A stretch of DNA of 64,000 nucleotides from Sedimenticola hydrogenitrophicus (GTDB lineage: Bacteria; Pseudomonadota; Gammaproteobacteria; Chromatiales; Chromatiaceae): positions 62,001 through 126,000 of the forward strand of contig NZ_JAQGEI010000002.1 of assembly GCF_029017505.1 (NCBI RefSeq), written 5' to 3'. Positions 27,575-35,512 of the stretch are shown here, in pieces. The position numbers and the translations under genes were made by a program. How positions within the stretch are numbered: position 1 is the stretch's first letter; every line of letters begins with the position of its first letter. The notes under the pieces were generated by a model that did not search any database, was not told where the DNA came from, and was given only the letters and a program-made list of their open reading frames with translations.

Positions 27575-27853
27575 ATGTCCCGCAAATCCCCCCCGCTCAC
27601 CACCCCGCACCCGGCCCATACTGTCGAGGAGCGTCTGCTGGCGCTGTTCAAAGGTTACGATGGATTCGGCATGATCCTCTACTTTTGGGCGCTCATCGGA
27701 TCCTTTATCGCCGCCCTCGCGCTGATTGCCGCCGGCTTCGCGTTGTGGAACTGGTGGCTGCTGTTCCTGGGGCTGCTCGCGGTACGCAGCTACGCCTACC
27801 TGGGGCGGATCGGGCGGGAGTTGCTCGACCGGATCTCACCCTACGACGGTTAG
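27575..27853 (+). CDS. Small two-span inner-membrane protein
   Basis: A 92-aa protein with a short polar N-terminus (HPAHTVEERLLALFKGYDGF), two hydrophobic segments (MILYFWALIGSFIAALALIA and FALWNWWLLFLGLLAVRSYA) and a charged end (YLGRIGRELLDRISPYDG). The ATG has AAAGGAG upstream. I do not recognise a family. It follows the hemerythrin gene in what looks like a two-gene unit. Confidence 0.75.
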   Translation: MSRKSPPLTTPHPAHTVEERLLALFKGYDGFGMILYFWALIGSFIAALALIAAGFALWNWWLLFLGLLAVRSYAYLGRIGRELLDRISPYDG

Positions 27854-28013
27854 CCACAGGACCGTAGCGCAAGGCACTCCCGGCAGCGGCCGGCCAGACG
27901 CGCCATTATCTCCGGTTAGCACTCGAATTATTCCGTAATGCGGTTTACATTAGGGCACTCCAGGCCGGGCCTGGAGCTTTACCCTGGATGTCGGCCCAAC
28001 GGAAACAGTACGC

Positions 28014-29342
28014 GTGGCAAAAAACAGCAAAAACAAACATGACCCTTTCGTCGATTGGTTTCGCAACTCCTCCCCCTATATCCATGCCCACCGCGGCAAG
28101 ACGGTGGTTATCCTGTTCGGCGGCGAGGCGGTGGCCGAGGAGAGCTTTGCCGACCTGATCCACGACATCTCCCTGTTGCACGGGCTCGGCATCAAGCTGG
28201 TGCTGGTGCACGGGGCGCGTCCGCAGATCGAGGAGCGGCTCGGCCTGCACCAGACCGAAATGCAGTATATCAACGGCCTGCGGGTGACCGATGAGGCGGC
28301 GCTGGGCTGTGTCAAGGACGCCACCGGCGCGGTGCGGGTGGAGATCGAGGCACGCCTCTCCATGGGGCTGGCCAACTCGCCCATGGCCGGGGTGCATATC
28401 CGCGTGGTCTCCGGCAACTTCGTCACCGCCCAGCCGATCGGTATCCGCGACGGTATCGACTACGGCCACACCGGCATGGTGCGGCGTATCGACGCACAGG
28501 CAATCCAGCGCGTGGTGGATGCCGGGGCGATTGCCCTGGTACCCTCGCTCGGCTACTCGCCCACCGGCGAGGTATTCAACCTCGGCGCGGCCGACGTGGC
28601 CAGTGCCGTGGCCATCGCCCTCGGCGCCGACAAGCTGATCATGCTGGTCGAAGGTAAAGGCCTCACCGACACCCGGGGCAAGGTGCGGACCAACGTGATA
28701 CCGCGCGAGGTGGAGTCGATCCTGCAGCGACGCAGAAGCCTGCCGGAGGAGCTGGTGCAGCAACTGAACCACGCGGTGAAGGCGTGCCGGGGGGGCGTGA
28801 AACGGACCCACCTGGTCGACCGCCAGATGGATGGCGCCCTGCTCAAGGAGCTGTTCACCCGCGACGGTGTCGGCACCCTGTTGACCGCCGAACCCTACGA
28901 GGAGATCCGCGGCGCGCGCATCGACGACATCGGCGGCATCCTGGAGCTGCTCGGACCGCTGGAGGCCAACGGCACCCTGGTGCGGCGCTCACGCGACCTG
29001 CTGGAGACCGAGATCGAACGCTTCACCGTGGTGGAGCTGGACGGCACGATCATCGGCTGCGCCTCCCTGCACCCCTATCCCGAGGAACGGATCGGCGAGC
29101 TGGCCGGGGTCGCCGTGCACCCGGACTACCGCAACAGCGGGCGCGGCGATGCCCTGCTCGCCCACATGGAGAAGCGGGCACTGACTGCCGGTATCGAGCG
29201 CCTGTTCGTGCTCACCACCCAGACCGCCCACTGGTTCAGGGAGCGGGGCTTCGTCCCGACCCAGGTCAACACCCTGCCGCTGGCCAGGCAGCAGCTGTAC
29301 AACTACCAGCGCAACTCCAAAGTCTTCATCAAGGGCCTGTGA
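28014..29342 (+). CDS. argA: Amino-acid N-acetyltransferase (N-acetylglutamate synthase)
   Basis: First enzyme of the arginine pathway (442 aa), acetylating glutamate from acetyl-CoA. The N-terminal amino-acid-kinase-like domain has YIHAHRGKTVVILFGGEAVA, LVLVHGARPQIEERL, VPSLGYSPTGEVFNLGAADV and DKLIMLVEGKGLTD; the C-terminal GNAT domain (about 300-442) has LAGVAVHPDYRNSGRGDALL and FVLTTQTAHWFRERGF. This is the classical ArgA architecture. The apparent start at 28014 is a GTG. Confidence 0.94.
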   Translation: MAKNSKNKHDPFVDWFRNSSPYIHAHRGKTVVILFGGEAVAEESFADLIHDISLLHGLGIKLVLVHGARPQIEERLGLHQTEMQYINGLRVTDEAALGCVKDATGAVRVEIEARLSMGLANSPMAGVHIRVVSGNFVTAQPIGIRDGIDYGHTGMVRRIDAQAIQRVVDAGAIALVPSLGYSPTGEVFNLGAADVASAVAIALGADKLIMLVEGKGLTDTRGKVRTNVIPREVESILQRRRSLPEELVQQLNHAVKACRGGVKRTHLVDRQMDGALLKELFTRDGVGTLLTAEPYEEIRGARIDDIGGILELLGPLEANGTLVRRSRDLLETEIERFTVVELDGTIIGCASLHPYPEERIGELAGVAVHPDYRNSGRGDALLAHMEKRALTAGIERLFVLTTQTAHWFRERGFVPTQVNTLPLARQQLYNYQRNSKVFIKGL

Positions 29343-29504
29343 ACGAGTCTCCCCCCTGAGCCCCGCCTGACACCCCGCCTGACACCCCGCCGGGCTGGGA
29401 GGGCGGCGCACCGCCCCTCTACACTCGAAAAGAGCAACCGCCTGCCCGGCAGGCGCCGCGATCAACCCAACCCCTGTCGACCGACCGGCAAAGAAGCGCG
29501 AATC

Positions 29505-30866
29505 ATGAGCAGCGAACTCGAAACCACACCATCCCAGACCCAGTTACTGGATCAGGTGATTGCCGACCTGGAGAGCGGCAGCCAGGAGGCGCTGACCCGC
29601 ACCCTGCTCGCCACCCACCCGGCCGAGGTCGCCAGCCTGCTCGAATCCCTGCCGCCGGAACAGCGCAGCGACCTGTGGGAAGCGGTGCCGGTGGCGCAGG
29701 AGAGCGAGGTACTCTCGTTTCTGCACGACGAGGCGCGTACCAGCATCGTCGACGAGATGGATCAGGGCGAACTGGTGGCCGCCGCCGGCTCGATGGCCCC
29801 GGAGGACCTGGCCGAGTTCATCGATGAGCTGCCGGAGGATCTGACCGCCGCACTGCTGCTGGCACTGGATGCAGACCACCGCAAACGCCTGAACAGCGTG
29901 CTCAACTACGAGGAGGGGAGCGCCGGGCGGCTCATGAGCACCGACGTCATCAGTGTGCGTCCGGACGTCTGCATCGCGGTGGTGATGCGCTGGCTGCGCC
30001 GCCACGAGTCGCTGCCGCTCCATACCGACAGCCTGATGGTGATCGATGACGATGGCGGCTATCTCGGCAAGCTGGATGTCGCCGACTTGCTCACCAGCAA
30101 TCCCTCCACCCGGGTGGAGGCGGTGATGCAGCCGGAGGCCGCCACGGTGCGCGCCGACCTCAGCGAGCATGACGTGGCCGCCCTGTTCGAGCGCCGCGAC
30201 CTGATCTCGGTAGCCGTGCTGGACGCGGCCGGCAAGCTGCTCGGGCGCATCACCATCGACGACATCGTCGACGTCATCCGTGAGGAGTCCGACCGCACCC
30301 TGCTGCGCAGTGCCGGCCTGAATGACGAGGAGGACATGTTCGCCCCGGTGCTGCCCAGCGCCCGGCGCCGCGGCGTCTGGCTGGGGATCAATCTCATCAC
30401 CGTGTTTGCCGCCGCCTGGGTGATCGGCCGCTTCGAGCAGGCGCTGGACCAGATCGTCGCCCTGGCGGTGCTGATGCCGATCGTCGCCAGCATGGGCGGC
30501 ATCGCCGGCAGCCAGACCCTGACCCTGACCATCCGCAGCCTGGCCCTGAACCAGATCGCCAGCGCCAACGTGCGCTGGCTCACCATCAAGGAGCTGCTGG
30601 TGGGGGCGGTCAACGGCCTGGTCTGGGCCCTGGTGGTCTCCCTGGTTACCTACCTCTGGTTCGGCGACCCGGGTATCGCGCTGATCATCGGCGCGGCGCT
30701 GGTGCTCAACCTGCTGGCGGCGGCCCTCTCCGGTATCGCCATCCCGCTGCTGCTGCACCGCTGGGGTATCGATCCGGCGCTGTCGGGCGCGGTGATCCTG
30801 ACCACGGTCACCGACGTCATCGGTTTTCTCAGCTTCCTCGGCCTGGCGACGCTGTTCCTGATCTGA
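29505..30866 (+). CDS. mgtE: MgtE-family magnesium transporter
   Basis: Inner-membrane Mg2+ channel (453 aa). It shows the N-terminal helical MgtE_N superhelix (HPAEVASLLESLPPEQRSDL, ELPEDLTAALLLALDADHRK), the paired CBS sensing domains (YEEGSAGRLMSTDVISVRPD to ITIDDIVDVIREESDRTLLR), the connecting plug helix and five membrane spans with the pore signature MPIVASMGGIAGSQTLTLTI. Complete. No Mg2+ riboswitch-like structure was recognised in the 162-bp gap upstream, which holds only short CGCCTGACACCC duplicates. Confidence 0.95.
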   Translation: MSSELETTPSQTQLLDQVIADLESGSQEALTRTLLATHPAEVASLLESLPPEQRSDLWEAVPVAQESEVLSFLHDEARTSIVDEMDQGELVAAAGSMAPEDLAEFIDELPEDLTAALLLALDADHRKRLNSVLNYEEGSAGRLMSTDVISVRPDVCIAVVMRWLRRHESLPLHTDSLMVIDDDGGYLGKLDVADLLTSNPSTRVEAVMQPEAATVRADLSEHDVAALFERRDLISVAVLDAAGKLLGRITIDDIVDVIREESDRTLLRSAGLNDEEDMFAPVLPSARRRGVWLGINLITVFAAAWVIGRFEQALDQIVALAVLMPIVASMGGIAGSQTLTLTIRSLALNQIASANVRWLTIKELLVGAVNGLVWALVVSLVTYLWFGDPGIALIIGAALVLNLLAAALSGIAIPLLLHRWGIDPALSGAVILTTVTDVIGFLSFLGLATLFLI

Positions 30867-30961
30867 TCCTGATTTGATCAGGGCCACGGCCCGGGGAGGC
30901 AACCATCCGCCCCGCCGGGGGTCTGTTCAGTCATAGGTTTATTTCAGCCAAGGAGTCACCC

Positions 30962-31735
30962 ATGCCGTCCCGCTACCCCGCCCTGTTCATCTCCCACGGA
31001 GCCCCCGATTTCATCCTCACGGAGCAGGCGGCGGTCACGGCGCTGCGCCAACTGGGCGAGCGCTACCCGCAGCCGCGGGCAATTGTCGTCGTCTCCGCCC
31101 ACTGGATCCGCCGGCCGATCGGCGTCACCGCGGGCGAGGCCCACGGCACCATCCACGACTTCAGCGGCTTTGCCGAGGCGCTGTACCAACTGACCTATCC
31201 GGCGAAAGGCGACCCGGGACTGGCGGCAAACATTGCCGACCAGCTGAGCGCCCATGGCATCGAGAGTGAACTGATTCCGGACCGGGGACTCGATCACGGC
31301 GCCTGGATACCGCTGCTGCTGAGCCATCCACAGGCGCGGGTCCCGGTGATCCAGGTCTCGCTGCCGTCCGCGGATCTGCCGGAGTGCGCCGGCCTGGGTG
31401 AGGCGCTGGGGCCGCTGCGCGATGAGGAGGTACTGATCATCGGCTCCGGCGGCTCGGTGCACAATCTACGCGCCATGAACCGCGAGGAGCGGACCGACGC
31501 CTGGGCCAGCGGCTTTGAGCAATGGCTGCGGGAGACCGTGGAAGGCAACCGCTTCGAGGAGTTGCTGAGCGCCGAACAGTCCAGCCCACTGTTTCCCGCC
31601 GCCCATCCGACCAGCGAGCACTTCGCCCCACTGCTGACCGCCTGGGCGGCGGGCGATCGCCACCGTCCCGGCCGCCGCTTCCACCACAGCTACAGCTACG
31701 GCAACCTCGGCATGTCGATGTTTGAATTCGGCTGA
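30962..31735 (+). CDS. LigB-type (class III) extradiol dioxygenase, YgiD/DODA-like
   Basis: Zinc or iron-dependent aromatic ring-cleaving oxygenase of the 4,5-DOPA-dioxygenase type (257 aa). Motifs: LFISHGAPDFILTEQ (metal His), AIVVVSAHWIRRP, PDRGLDHGAWIPLLL (metal His), VPVIQVSLP, LIIGSGGSVHNLRAM and SYGNLGMSMFEFG at the end. The E. coli relative YgiD is zinc-dependent, and here the gene lies directly upstream of a Zur-box operon, though its own promoter has no obvious Zur site. Substrate unknown. Confidence 0.9.
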   Translation: MPSRYPALFISHGAPDFILTEQAAVTALRQLGERYPQPRAIVVVSAHWIRRPIGVTAGEAHGTIHDFSGFAEALYQLTYPAKGDPGLAANIADQLSAHGIESELIPDRGLDHGAWIPLLLSHPQARVPVIQVSLPSADLPECAGLGEALGPLRDEEVLIIGSGGSVHNLRAMNREERTDAWASGFEQWLRETVEGNRFEELLSAEQSSPLFPAAHPTSEHFAPLLTAWAAGDRHRPGRRFHHSYSYGNLGMSMFEFG

Positions 31736-31779
31736 CCGGTGGCCATCGACAGCGGCGGGAGGGTCGCCGGGAAACCGCA

Positions 31780-31812
31780 TTGCCCCGCGTGAAGATGTTA
31801 TGTTATAACATC
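31780..31812 (+). promoter_or_regulatory. Zur-box promoter of the zinc operon
   Basis: GATGTTATGTTATAACATC (31794-31812) has perfect 8-bp arms GATGTTAT/ATAACATC around GTT and matches the gammaproteobacterial Zur-box core TGTTATA-TATAACA. A TTGCCC -35 (31780-31785) and TATAAC -10 (31804-31809) with 18-bp spacing place the box over the -10, as expected for repression when zinc is replete. Confidence 0.82.
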
Positions 31813-31851
31813 ACGTCAAATTGACATCACAGACGCACCCGGAAGCCTGCC

Positions 31852-32430
31852 ATGCCAATACCCCCCATACCAATACAGGGAATCGCCCTGACGATCGCCG
31901 CGCTGGCGATGCTCCAGACCACCGGCAATCTGGCTGCGGCGGAACAGGAACATGAACAATACGCCGCCCATATGCATGGCGAGGCGCACCTCCTGGTGGC
32001 CCTGGAGGGGGACCTGCTGGAGATCGAACTGGACAGCCCGGCCATGAACATCGTCGGCTTTGAGCACAATCCCAGAGACCCCGGGCAGGAAAAGATCATC
32101 CAGCAGGCCGCCGCGCAGCTGCGACAACCCGACCGGCTGTTCACCCTGCCCGCGTCGGCAGGCTGTGTTGTGGAAGTTGTGGAGCTCCATTTCCCCCAGT
32201 CGGAAACGCCGGCGGCGGGCGATGCCGGGGAGGATCCCCCGGACGAGGCGCATCAGGATATCGAGGCCCACTACCGCTACCGCTGCGCAACGGCGGCGCA
32301 GCTGAAACAGATCACCCTCAATCTGTTCAACCTGTTTCCGGCAACCGAAGCGGTGGAGGCCCAGGTGATCTCCCCCGGCGGACAGCGCCAGCTGGAGCTG
32401 ACCAAACAGCGGAACACGCTTGAACTCTAG
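31852..32430 (+). CDS. zrgA: ZrgA-family (DUF2796) periplasmic zinc protein
   Basis: A 192-aa secreted protein of the DUF2796/ZrgA family, known from the Zur-regulated zrg zinc-uptake locus of Vibrio cholerae. After the signal peptide (residues 1-24) come HEQYAAHMHGEAHLLVALEG, LEIELDSPAMNIVGFEHNPR, DEAHQDIEAHYRYRCATAAQ and LFNLFPATEAVEAQVISPGG. The His clusters near the mature N-terminus fit zinc binding, but the long His-Asp-rich loop of some members is short here. First gene behind the Zur box; the ABC ATPase starts 7 bp after it. Confidence 0.9.
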   Translation: MPIPPIPIQGIALTIAALAMLQTTGNLAAAEQEHEQYAAHMHGEAHLLVALEGDLLEIELDSPAMNIVGFEHNPRDPGQEKIIQQAAAQLRQPDRLFTLPASAGCVVEVVELHFPQSETPAAGDAGEDPPDEAHQDIEAHYRYRCATAAQLKQITLNLFNLFPATEAVEAQVISPGGQRQLELTKQRNTLEL

Positions 32431-32437
32431 GCGCGAG

Positions 32438-33157
32438 ATGCCGGCAGGCGACACCCCGGCGGCCATCCAGATCCGCGACCTGCGTTTCCGCTGGCGCCCG
32501 GGCCTGGCCGAAGTGCTCGCCATCCCTCGGTTCCAGGTCGCACGGGGCGAGCACCTGTTTATCCGCGGTGCCAGCGGCAGCGGCAAAAGCACCCTGCTGA
32601 GCCTGCTGGCCGGGGTCAATGCGCCCTCCGCCGGGGAGATAAGGGTACTGGACCAGCCGCTCCACCGGCTCTCCGGGGTGCAACGGGATCATTTTCGCGC
32701 CGACCATATCGGCTTCGTCTTCCAGCTGTTCAATCTGATCCCCTACCTGTCGGTGCTGGAGAATGTCACCCTGCCCTGTCGCTTCTCGAAACTGCGCACC
32801 CGCCGCGCGACCGCCGCGGGCCACTCCCTGGATAGCGAGGCGCGGCGTCTGCTGGCGCACCTGGAGATGAACTCGGACGAGCTGATCCACCGCCGGGTCA
32901 CGGAGCTGAGCGTCGGCCAGCAGCAGCGGGTCGCCACGGCCCGGGCGCTGATCGGCGCCCCGGAGATCCTGATCGCCGATGAACCCACCTCGGCGCTCGA
33001 CAGCGACCTGCGGGAAAACTTTATCCGGCTGCTGTTCCAGGAGTGCGCGGCGACCGGCTCCACCCTGCTGTTCGTCAGCCACGACCGGCAGCTGGAGGGG
33101 CTGTTCGGGCACCACGTTGCCATGGACGAGCTCAACCGGACAGGGCGGGGGGGCTGA
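32438..33157 (+). CDS. ABC transporter ATP-binding protein (LolD/MacB type)
   Basis: A 239-aa ATPase with Walker A GASGSGKSTLLSLLAG, the Q-loop FVFQLFNLIPYLSVLENVTL, signature TELSVGQQQRVATARALIG, Walker B ILIADEPTSALD and switch FVSHDRQLEG. The sequence type is the LolD/MacB/MlaF-like class that powers FtsX-like permeases rather than a ZnuC importer ATPase. A TTG at 32420 is in frame, but the ATG at 32438 after the zrgA stop is better. The next gene overlaps its stop (TGATG). Substrate inferred to be zinc-related from the operon only. Confidence 0.9.
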   Translation: MPAGDTPAAIQIRDLRFRWRPGLAEVLAIPRFQVARGEHLFIRGASGSGKSTLLSLLAGVNAPSAGEIRVLDQPLHRLSGVQRDHFRADHIGFVFQLFNLIPYLSVLENVTLPCRFSKLRTRRATAAGHSLDSEARRLLAHLEMNSDELIHRRVTELSVGQQQRVATARALIGAPEILIADEPTSALDSDLRENFIRLLFQECAATGSTLLFVSHDRQLEGLFGHHVAMDELNRTGRGG

Positions 33158-34416
33158 TGCCGATTCTCTCACTGGCCCTGAAAAGCCTGCTCAACCGCCG
33201 CTTCACCGTGGGCCTGATGCTGATCAGCATCGCCCTGAGCGTGGCCCTGCTGCTGGGCGTGGAACGCCTGCGCACCGAATCGCGCAGCAGCTTCGCCAAT
33301 ACCATCTCCGGCACCGACCTGGTGGTGGGGGCGCGCAGCGGCGCCATCAATCTGCTGCTCTATTCGGTGTTCCGCATCGGTGACGCCACCAACAACATCT
33401 CCTGGAAGAGTTACCAGGCGTTCGCCGCGCACCGGCTGGTGGAGTGGACCATCCCCATCTCCCTCGGCGATTCCCACCGCGGCTATCGGGTGATGGGTAC
33501 CAGCGGCGATTATTTCCGCCATTACCGCTATGCCGGCACCCGCCCCCTGGCGTTCCGCCAGGGCCAGGCGTTCGAGCAGGTCTATGAGGCGGTGCTGGGC
33601 GCGGAGGTGGCGGACAAACTGGGCTATCGGCTGGGGCAAGAAATCGTCGTCGCCCACGGCGCCGGCAAGACCAGCTTCAACCGCCATGACGACAAACCGT
33701 TCACCGTCAGCGGCATCCTCAAACCGACCGGTACCCCGGTGGACCGCACGGTGCATATCCCACTGGCCGGGATCGAGGCGATCCACGTCGACTGGGTGCA
33801 GGGCCGGCAGGTGCCGGGCGTGCGCATCGACGCCGAGGCGGCGCTGGAGAAAGATCTCACGCCGAAGGCGATCACCGCCTTCCTGGTCGGCCTGAAGAGC
33901 AAGATCGCCACCTTCCGGGTGCAGCGCGAGATCAATGATTACCGCCGCGAACCCCTGCAGGCCATACTCCCCGGGGTAGCGTTGCAGCAGCTCTGGGACC
34001 TGATGTCGGTGGCCGAGAACGCCCTGCTGATCATCAGTGGACTGGTGGTGGCGGTCGGCTTGGCCGGGATGCTCACGGTGATGCTGGCGGGACTCAACGA
34101 GCGGCGCCGGGAGATGGCCATCCTCCGCTCCGTCGGCGCCCGTCCGCTGCATATCCTGACCCTGATCACCGGTGAGAGCCTGGCATTGAGCCTGCTGGGA
34201 TCGGGCCTCGGCCTGTTCCTGCTCTATGCCACCCTGCTGCTGGTCCGACCCGTGATCGAAGCCCGCTTCGGCCTTCATCTTTCGATCGATCTGCCCTCCC
34301 TTCGCGAGTATATTATGCTGGGTCTGGTCAACGCCTCCGGGGTGCTGATCGGCCTGATCCCGGGTTATCGCGCCTATCGTTACTCGCTGGCCGATGGCAT
34401 GAACATCCGCATCTAG
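33157..34416 (+). CDS. FtsX-like ABC transporter permease
   Basis: Four-span MacB/FtsX-family permease (419 aa). It has an N-terminal span (LLNRRFTVGLMLISIALSVA), a periplasmic MacB-PCD domain (FANTISGTDLVVGARSG to about 270), then spans near 290-310 (LLIISGLVVAVGLAGMLTVM with the NERRREMAILRSVGARPLHI coupling motif), 345-370 and 385-410. The start overlaps the ATPase stop, so the two are coupled. This family moves lipoproteins, peptides or performs mechanical transmission, so how it would serve zinc uptake is open. Confidence 0.9.
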   Translation: MPILSLALKSLLNRRFTVGLMLISIALSVALLLGVERLRTESRSSFANTISGTDLVVGARSGAINLLLYSVFRIGDATNNISWKSYQAFAAHRLVEWTIPISLGDSHRGYRVMGTSGDYFRHYRYAGTRPLAFRQGQAFEQVYEAVLGAEVADKLGYRLGQEIVVAHGAGKTSFNRHDDKPFTVSGILKPTGTPVDRTVHIPLAGIEAIHVDWVQGRQVPGVRIDAEAALEKDLTPKAITAFLVGLKSKIATFRVQREINDYRREPLQAILPGVALQQLWDLMSVAENALLIISGLVVAVGLAGMLTVMLAGLNERRREMAILRSVGARPLHILTLITGESLALSLLGSGLGLFLLYATLLLVRPVIEARFGLHLSIDLPSLREYIMLGLVNASGVLIGLIPGYRAYRYSLADGMNIRI

Positions 34417-34427
34417 GTTACCGTCCG

Positions 34428-34952
34428 ATGAAAAACTGGTTATTGCTTGTCGCCCTGCTTGTCACCGCCATCCCCGCCGGGGTGGGGGCGCTGGAGCCGC
34501 CGCTGGAGCTTGAGTGGGACAACATGATTCCGGACGACTACCGCCCGGACAAGATCATGAGCCAGTTCGGCGATATCCAGGAGCTGGAAGACGACGACCC
34601 CCGGGCACAGCAGGTGTTGAAGGAGCTGGAGGCGGCCTGGAGCGAGGCACCGGTGGTGGAATCGTTGGACGGCAAGCGAATCAAGCTACCCGGGTTTGTG
34701 GTCCCCCTGGAGGGCGACGGGAAAAACCTCAGCGAATTCCTCCTGGTGCCCTACTACGGCGCCTGCATCCATGTGCCACCCCCGCCCGCCAACCAGACGG
34801 TGTATGTAAAGGTCCCCAAGGCCGATGCGCAGATACGCAACGCCTTCGACACCGTCTGGGTGACCGGCGTCATGAGCGCCAAGCCCATCACCAGCGATCT
34901 GGCCACCGCCGGCTACCAGATAGAGGCGGAAGAGATAACCCCCTACGAATGA
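34428..34952 (+). CDS. DUF3299 periplasmic protein of the zinc operon
   Basis: A 174-aa secreted protein: signal peptide to about residue 20 (LLVALLVTAIPAGVGA), then LEWDNMIPDDYRP and the family signature LPGFVVPLEGDGKNLSEFLL, VPYYGACIHVPPPPANQTVY. The Cys and His in YYGACIHVPPPP could bind metal. DUF3299 members recur beside ZrgA-type and FtsX-type genes. The next gene starts inside its stop codon (ATGA). Confidence 0.88.
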   Translation: MKNWLLLVALLVTAIPAGVGALEPPLELEWDNMIPDDYRPDKIMSQFGDIQELEDDDPRAQQVLKELEAAWSEAPVVESLDGKRIKLPGFVVPLEGDGKNLSEFLLVPYYGACIHVPPPPANQTVYVKVPKADAQIRNAFDTVWVTGVMSAKPITSDLATAGYQIEAEEITPYE

Positions 34953-35412
34953 AGCGATCCGTTGTCCCGTTGCTGCTGTGCGTCGCTACGCTGGGCCTGA
35001 TAACCGGCAGCAACGGCCATGCGGAAACGGCGACCTGTCACCTGCACGTGCCGGACGATTTCCCCAAATTCAGCAACCAACCCCTGGTCTTTCCCGCCGT
35101 CGGCGACCCATCGCAGTGCGCTAGCAGCCTGTCGGGCTTGACCGATCGTAGCGAGGGAAAGCCGATTTGAGACAGATTTTTCGATCTTTCGAGGCCAATA
35201 GTGGACCTATTAAACGAGAAAGATCGGAAAATATGGCCAAATCCGGCTTTTCCGCAGTAGATCAGCGTTAAGTCCGACAGGCTGCTGGCCTCAACCACCA
35301 GCGGTTCGCCAACCGGGGCCGCTGCCACTGCACTAGCGACCGCCGCAACGGCGGCGGACCGCTGGTGGCGGATCCGCCAGCCGATTTCCCATCGCCCGGC
35401 GGGCTGCCCTGA
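34949..35412 (+). pseudogene. Cys/His-rich secreted protein split by a MITE
   Basis: The frame opens MKRSVVPLLLCVATLGLITG (signal peptide), continues TATCHLHVPDDFPKFSNQPL and VFPAVGDPSQCA, then enters a 160-bp palindromic element at 35125 and stops at 35170 after 73 residues. Removing the element and one copy of the 4-bp target (35125-35288) rejoins an uninterrupted 99-codon frame: ...DPSQC-AGLNHQRFANRGRCHC-TSDRRNGGG... ending at TGA 35410-35412. The restored C-terminal half has the CxHC-rich ending expected of a metal-binding accessory. It overlaps the DUF3299 stop, so it was the fifth gene of the Zur operon. The truncated product may still be made. Confidence 0.85.
35121..35288. mobile_element. 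160-bp full-length-palindrome MITE with CTAG/CTGG target duplication
   Basis: Left end CAGCCTGTCGGGCTTGAC (35125 on) and right end, complemented, CAGCCTGTCGGACTTAAC match at all but two positions. The arms stay complementary inward (GGGAAAGCCG/GGAAAAGCCG, CGATCTTTC on both), so the element folds into one long hairpin. It is bounded by CTAG (35121-35124) and CTGG (35285-35288). A 4-bp CTAG-like target is typical of IS5-group elements; no transposase is present. Confidence 0.83.
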
Positions 35413-35512
35413 GACACGGTCGAACGAACAACGGACCCGCAGTGTCGAAACTTGCAAAGCATCCCCGTTTGCACAACCCTCATCCTTAGGGACAGACTCT
35501 CGGTAAATCCGG

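Noticed and set aside
29343-29504. Mg2+ riboswitch upstream of mgtE
   Set aside because: Only short CGCCTGACACCC duplicates and a GGGCGG/CCGCCC stem are present; no M-box or mgtA-type conserved structure was recognised.
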